From: Thermohalobaculum sp039030915
Lineage (GTDB): Bacteria > Pseudomonadota > Alphaproteobacteria > Rhodobacterales > Rhodobacteraceae
Assembly (NCBI GenBank): GCA_039030915.1
Contig: JBCCDG010000097.1
Coordinates: 1-15,799 of the forward strand
DNA: 15,799 nt
Direction of reading: 5' to 3'
Shown: one piece after another, positions 12,661 through 15,799 of the stretch
Position numbering within the stretch: position 1 is the first letter of the stretch
How the letters are laid out: each line of letters starts with the position of its first letter
Program-made: the position numbers and the translations under genes
Notes under the pieces: model-generated
The model's database searches: none
Told to the model about the DNA's origin: nothing
Seen by the model: only the letters and a program-made list of their open reading frames with translations

Positions 12661-14405
12661 TCTGCCGCTGCTACCAACGTCTCGGGTTCGCCTTCGGGGA
12701 GGATGGTTTCGCCTGGGCTGACGATGGTGAAGGCGACGGGAGCTCGGGTGATGTCGAGCCGGCCCGCGGTTTGGCGGCCGATGGTGTAGTAGCTGGTGGC
12801 GAGGTCGCCCTGGTCGGGGAAGTCCTCGCGGTAATGGGCGCCGCGGGAGTTTTCGCGGGCCAGTGCTGCTTCGGCGATGACAGCCGAGACCTCGGTGAGG
12901 GAGGCCATGTTGAGCCAGTCGTGCCAGGTGAGGTTGAAGGCGCGGTGGGTGCCGTCGACGCCGGTTTCGTGGAGATCGGCGGCGATTTGTGCAACACGCT
13001 CGGCGGCGCGGGTGAGGCCGGCTTCGGTGCGCATGACGCCCGCACCCTCCCACATTGCCTCCTGCAGCGCCTCGCGGTGGGGCACGACGGGGGAGACGGG
13101 TTTGGAGAATGGATGGAGGGCGCGGGCGATCTCGGCATCCAGCACCGCGGGGTCGGGGTCGCGGAGGGTCATGGTCGCGATATCTCTGCCCATCACGTCG
13201 CCCGCCACGCCGCCATAGACGGTGGAGTTCGCGACGCCGTTGCCGCCGAGGCGGTTGGAGCCGTGGGCGCCGCCCGCATCCTCGCCCGCCACGTATAGCC
13301 CCTCCATCGCCGTCCGCGTGTCACGGTCCACCACGACGCCGCCCATCTGGTAATGCGCCGTGGGCACAACCTCCACTCGGCCGCCCGCAAGGTCGAAACC
13401 GCAATCGGCGCAGCGCTTGACCATGCCCTTGAACTTCTTCGCGACGTTCTCGGGGCCGAGATGAGCCATGGAAATGTACACGCCGCCCTGGGGGGAGGCG
13501 TTGTGCTTCCGCATCTCGGCGTAGATCCCGCGGGAGACGACGTCCCGCGTCGCGCGTTCCCCCTTGGCGTCGTAGTCGAACATGAAGCGGTTGCCCGCAC
13601 CGTTGAGGAGCTGGCCGCCCGCGCCGCGGAGCCCCTCCTCCAGCACCGTGCCGGTCATCTTCGAGCGGGGGCCTGCGAGGAGGCCGGTGGGGTGGAACTG
13701 CACCATCTCCATGTCACGCAGAGGGAGCCCCGCGCGGAGCGCCATGGCGAGGCCGTCCATCGTCTTGTCGCCCGAGGGGGTGTGGTACTTGTACATGGTG
13801 GGCCCGCCACCCGTGGCCATGAGCGTCGCCTTGGCGCGGATGAGGCGGAAGCGGCCTGTGCGCATGTCGATCATGAGGACACCGGCCAGCGCACCGTCGC
13901 GCGTCGGCACGAGGCCGATGGCGCGGTGTTCCTGCAGCTTCTCGATGGGGCGGCGGAGGACCTGCTCCATCAGCCGGTTGATAATCTCGATGCCCGTGAG
14001 GTCCCCCTTGTGCACCGTGCGGTCAGCGGTCTGGCCGGCGAAGGCCTTGTGGTGGAGGCGCCCGTCCGGTTCGCGGTCGAAAAAGCAGCCGATCTCGTTC
14101 TCGAGCTCACGGACGCGGGTGACGGCTTCCTCGCACAGCCGCCAGGCCATGTCCTGATCCGGCAGCCATTTGCCGCCGACGATTGTATCCATGAAATGCC
14201 GCTCGACACTGTCCCCAGGGCCGAGGGAGACATTGTAGCCGCCCTGGACCATGCGGGTGCAGCCACATTTGCCGATGAGCCCCTTTACCGCGAGGGTGAT
14301 GCGCGCGTCAGGCGCCGTCTGCTGGGCATGCAGCGCGGCAAAGAGACCCGCGCCGCCCGAGCCGAGGATCAGGATGTCGGTATCGTGACGCTCGATATCG
14401 GTCAT
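12657..14405 (-). CDS. succinate dehydrogenase/fumarate reductase-like flavoprotein subunit, FAD His replaced by Cys
   Basis: A 582-residue protein from ATG 14405, with GAGGGGA upstream. The FAD Rossmann motif ILILGSGGAGLFAALHA (residues 11-27) is followed by KCGCTRMVQGGYN. Counting back from QGG, Cys49 occupies the place of the His that binds FAD covalently in SdhA and FrdA (H45 and H44 of E. coli). The dicarboxylate site is otherwise intact: H238 in QFHPTG, R260 in EEGLRGAGG, H351 in PTAHYQMGG and R385 in HGSNRLGGNG. These match the substrate His/Arg set and the proton-delivering Arg of the family. It should interconvert succinate and fumarate or a substituted analogue at the inner membrane, with electrons passing to the adjacent iron-sulfur and haem-b subunits. 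FAD is probably noncovalent. It follows the anchor gene by 11 bases and overlaps the small gene by four. Confidence 0.93.
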   Translation of the reverse strand: MTDIERHDTDILILGSGGAGLFAALHAQQTAPDARITLAVKGLIGKCGCTRMVQGGYNVSLGPGDSVERHFMDTIVGGKWLPDQDMAWRLCEEAVTRVRELENEIGCFFDREPDGRLHHKAFAGQTADRTVHKGDLTGIEIINRLMEQVLRRPIEKLQEHRAIGLVPTRDGALAGVLMIDMRTGRFRLIRAKATLMATGGGPTMYKYHTPSGDKTMDGLAMALRAGLPLRDMEMVQFHPTGLLAGPRSKMTGTVLEEGLRGAGGQLLNGAGNRFMFDYDAKGERATRDVVSRGIYAEMRKHNASPQGGVYISMAHLGPENVAKKFKGMVKRCADCGFDLAGGRVEVVPTAHYQMGGVVVDRDTRTAMEGLYVAGEDAGGAHGSNRLGGNGVANSTVYGGVAGDVMGRDIATMTLRDPDPAVLDAEIARALHPFSKPVSPVVPHREALQEAMWEGAGVMRTEAGLTRAAERVAQIAADLHETGVDGTHRAFNLTWHDWLNMASLTEVSAVIAEAALARENSRGAHYREDFPDQGDLATSYYTIGRQTAGRLDITRAPVAFTIVSPGETILPEGEPETLVAAAE

Positions 14406-14416
14406 GCCGGGTCCCC

Positions 14417-14755
14417 TCAGACCGCCTGGAAGAGAAAGAGCCCTGAGACGAAGGCGGAGGCGGCGACGGCGCCCGCGGCGACGGTCTTTTGTGCGTGGCT
14501 CCAGCCGAGCCCCTCGAGCGCGAGGAGCCTGAGCCCGCCGAAGAGATGGACGGCGAGGAGGAATACCAGAACCCCCTCGGCGAGTTTCACGAGCGGATTT
14601 GCCGTCCACGTAAGGGCCGCATCCATCGCAGCCTCATTCACCGCGAGGGACAGCACATAGAAATGCGCCGGCAGAAAGAGGGCGAGGCCGATGCCCGAAA
14701 TGCGATGGAGCAGGAAGGCGAGCCAGAGCGGATGGCGCCGGTGCGGACGGATCAT
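14417..14755 (-). CDS. succinate dehydrogenase-like cytochrome b membrane anchor (SdhC-like)
   Basis: A 112-residue membrane protein with three predicted helices (about 11-38, 54-81 and 91-111). ATG 14755 overlaps the preceding stop (ATGA); the longer frame upstream is a shadow of the other anchor. The HRISGIGLALFLPAHF segment (His17-Arg18 and the SG pair) matches the SdhC start, where Ser and Arg line the quinone site. H70 in LLAVHLFGGLRLL lies at the position of the haem-ligating His of SdhC (H-x3-G-x-R); the usual RH after it is RL here. The protein is inferred to hold one side of a b-type haem and the quinone pocket with the other anchor. It lies between that anchor gene and the flavoprotein gene. 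Confidence 0.86.
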   Translation of the reverse strand: MIRPHRRHPLWLAFLLHRISGIGLALFLPAHFYVLSLAVNEAAMDAALTWTANPLVKLAEGVLVFLLAVHLFGGLRLLALEGLGWSHAQKTVAAGAVAASAFVSGLFLFQAV

Positions 14756-15096
14756 GGCGGGCTCCCCAGCGTGACGGTCAGGACGGCACGGGCGCCCATG
14801 CTGTTGAGGGCCAGAAACACGGCCCAGCGGACCGTCGAGACGGCGATGCCGCGAAGCCCCAGCCACTCCTCGGCGATCGTTGCGAGGCCGATGGCGGCGT
14901 GCACCGCGACAGCGACGACAAACAGGCTGTAATAGAGGCCCCAGAAGAGGCTTCCACGGGTGCGCGACAAGATCTCCTCCGCCGTCAGCCCATCCTGGAT
15001 GGCGTAGATCATGAGGGCGAGATGGCCGAGGACGAGCGGCACCATGACAAGCGCCGAGACACGCTGAGCGAGGTAGAATTCGGTTTCCCGCATCAT
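14752..15096 (-). CDS. succinate dehydrogenase-like second membrane anchor (SdhD-like)
   Basis: A 114-residue membrane protein with three hydrophobic helices (about 11-34, 51-74 and 87-110). The start at ATG 15096, the first of two adjacent ATGs, is supported by GGAGG at 15107-15103 with a six-base spacer. It overlaps the iron-sulfur gene stop by four bases. QRVSALVMVPLVLGHLAL opens the first helix with an Arg-Ser pair facing the likely quinone site. VAVHAAIGLATIAEEWLGLRG resembles the H-aaiGl-t-i-DW motif of SDH anchors, making His66 the probable haem b ligand. With the SdhC-like His70 this gives one axial ligand from each anchor, as in E. coli succinate:quinone reductase. Which of the two is the C or D homologue is only approximate. 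Confidence 0.85.
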   Translation of the reverse strand: MMRETEFYLAQRVSALVMVPLVLGHLALMIYAIQDGLTAEEILSRTRGSLFWGLYYSLFVVAVAVHAAIGLATIAEEWLGLRGIAVSTVRWAVFLALNSMGARAVLTVTLGSPP

Positions 15097-15799
15097 CGCT
15101 TGCCTCCGAGACCGAGCGCCCGCCAAACGGTTTCCCGCTTGAGGCCGGCGATGGCGGTCATCGGGTTCAGTCCATTGGGGCAGTGGGCCGTGCAGGACCC
15201 CATCGAATGGCAGCTATGGCAGCCGCCCCTTGCGGAGACGGCGTCGAGCACCGCGTCGCGCGCGCCGTCCTTGGCGTCGTTGACGAGGGTCCAGGCGCGG
15301 TTGAGGGCCGCCGGGCCGAGGAACTCCGCATTGGCAGCGACCGTGTCGCAGGCCGCGTAGCAGACCGCGCAGTTGATGCATTCGATGCCCGCATCGGCAG
15401 CCTGGCGGGGTGCGGTGGCGGGGTCGATGCGCTCGATCTCGTCATGGCGGTCGCGGCTGGGATGAAAGGCGCCCTCGGCCGCGGTCCATTTGTCGAAGAA
15501 GGGGTCCATATCGGCCGCGAGGTCGCGGATGACGGGCAGGTTGCGCAGGGGTGCGATCTCGAGCGCGCCGTCCTCACCGGCGACCTTCGAGACATGCGTC
15601 CGGCAGGTCCAGCGCGGCGCGCCATTGACCGTCATCGCACAGGAGCCGCACATCCCGACGCGGCAGGCGTAGCGGTAGGCGAGGGTAGGGTCGAGATGCT
15701 GCTGGACATGCGCGACGACGTCGAGAACCGTCTGGCTTTCCTCGCGCGGCACGTGGAAGGCTTCGAAGGCGCCCTCGCTCTCGCCGCTGCCGCGCCAGA
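15093..15799 (-). CDS. succinate dehydrogenase/fumarate reductase-like iron-sulfur subunit, N-terminus cut by the window
   Basis: The frame is open to the right edge (WRGSGESEGAFEAFHVPREES...), so the GTG at 15752 is internal and the true start lies outside; perhaps 10-20 residues are missing. Three cluster sites are visible. The [2Fe-2S] site is ACRVGMCGSCAMTVNGAPRWTC (C-x4-C-x2-C-x11-C). The [4Fe-4S] site is CINCAVCYAAC, without the Pro that usually follows the last Cys. The third is CHSMGSCTAHCPNGLNP for the [3Fe-4S] cluster plus the fourth ligand of the [4Fe-4S]. An extra Cys stands three residues before that third motif (GGCHSC). The subunit carries electrons between the flavoprotein and quinone. 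It is the first gene of the operon visible here, and B-D-C-A is not the canonical C-D-A-B order of alphaproteobacterial SDH. Confidence 0.92.
   Translation of the reverse strand, partial: WRGSGESEGAFEAFHVPREESQTVLDVVAHVQQHLDPTLAYRYACRVGMCGSCAMTVNGAPRWTCRTHVSKVAGEDGALEIAPLRNLPVIRDLAADMDPFFDKWTAAEGAFHPSRDRHDEIERIDPATAPRQAADAGIECINCAVCYAACDTVAANAEFLGPAALNRAWTLVNDAKDGARDAVLDAVSARGGCHSCHSMGSCTAHCPNGLNPMTAIAGLKRETVWRALGLGGKR

Noticed and set aside
12661..13053. Extension of the 92-residue gene upstream to 13053
   Set aside because: The extra residues are Arg/Pro/His-rich and antiparallel-frame noise inside the flavoprotein gene. ATG 12660 with ATGA coupling is the better start.
1..15799. tRNA, rRNA, CRISPR array, insertion sequence, integrase or attachment sites
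   Set aside because: I found no array of spaced repeats, no transposase or integrase motif and no tRNA-like fold. All intergenic gaps are shorter than about 220 bases.

Overview
This is a GC-rich window (hand-counted stretches run about 65-72% GC). Gene families, short gene overlaps and codon bias fit an alphaproteobacterium, most likely Rhodobacterales or a close relative. That assignment rests on composition and gene content only, because no rRNA or other marker gene is present. Fourteen protein genes lie on the minus strand and one on the plus strand. Most neighbours on the minus strand overlap by ATGA or GTGA, so they form tight, translationally coupled operons.

Right operon (15799 down to 10319, minus strand). 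In transcription order it encodes a succinate dehydrogenase/fumarate reductase-like complex: iron-sulfur subunit (5' end cut by the window), two small haem-b membrane anchors, then the flavoprotein. Next come a 92-residue protein of unknown function with lower GC, a YunG-like protein, and the alpha and beta subunits of a two-subunit class I (iron-sulfur) fumarase/tartrate dehydratase-type hydro-lyase. Chemically this is a dehydrogenation followed by hydration (succinate to fumarate to malate, or the same steps on a substituted C4/C5 diacid). The flavoprotein has Cys where covalently flavinylated SdhA/FrdA proteins have their FAD-binding His.

Middle (10318 to 8211). An ArsR-family regulator (minus strand) follows the fumarase genes, with a cluster of TGTC/GACA half-sites before its start. 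A lone polysaccharide flippase gene on the plus strand runs into it, and their 3' ends overlap by 22 bases. Between the flippase and the next minus-strand operon is a perfect 7+7 inverted repeat, a good candidate operator.

Left operon (8210 down to the left edge, minus strand). A TAXI-type solute receptor and a fused TRAP permease are separated by an intergenic region holding two oppositely oriented GC-rich hairpin repeats. After the permease come five overlapping genes: a DadA-like flavoprotein, a second DAO-fold flavoprotein, a small [2Fe-2S] protein, an FAD protein with a BFD-type [2Fe-2S] domain, and a third DAO-fold flavoprotein running off the window. This looks like an import-and-oxidise pathway for an amino acid, secondary amine, opine or N-alkylated amino acid. 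The substrate cannot be read from the sequence.

The two operons are not obviously parts of one pathway. Both feed electrons from small carboxylated substrates to the respiratory chain, and the left one supplies its own importer. The most unusual points are the three different DAO flavoproteins in one operon, the His-to-Cys change in the SDH-like flavoprotein, and the two unexplained small genes inside the SDH-fumarase operon.
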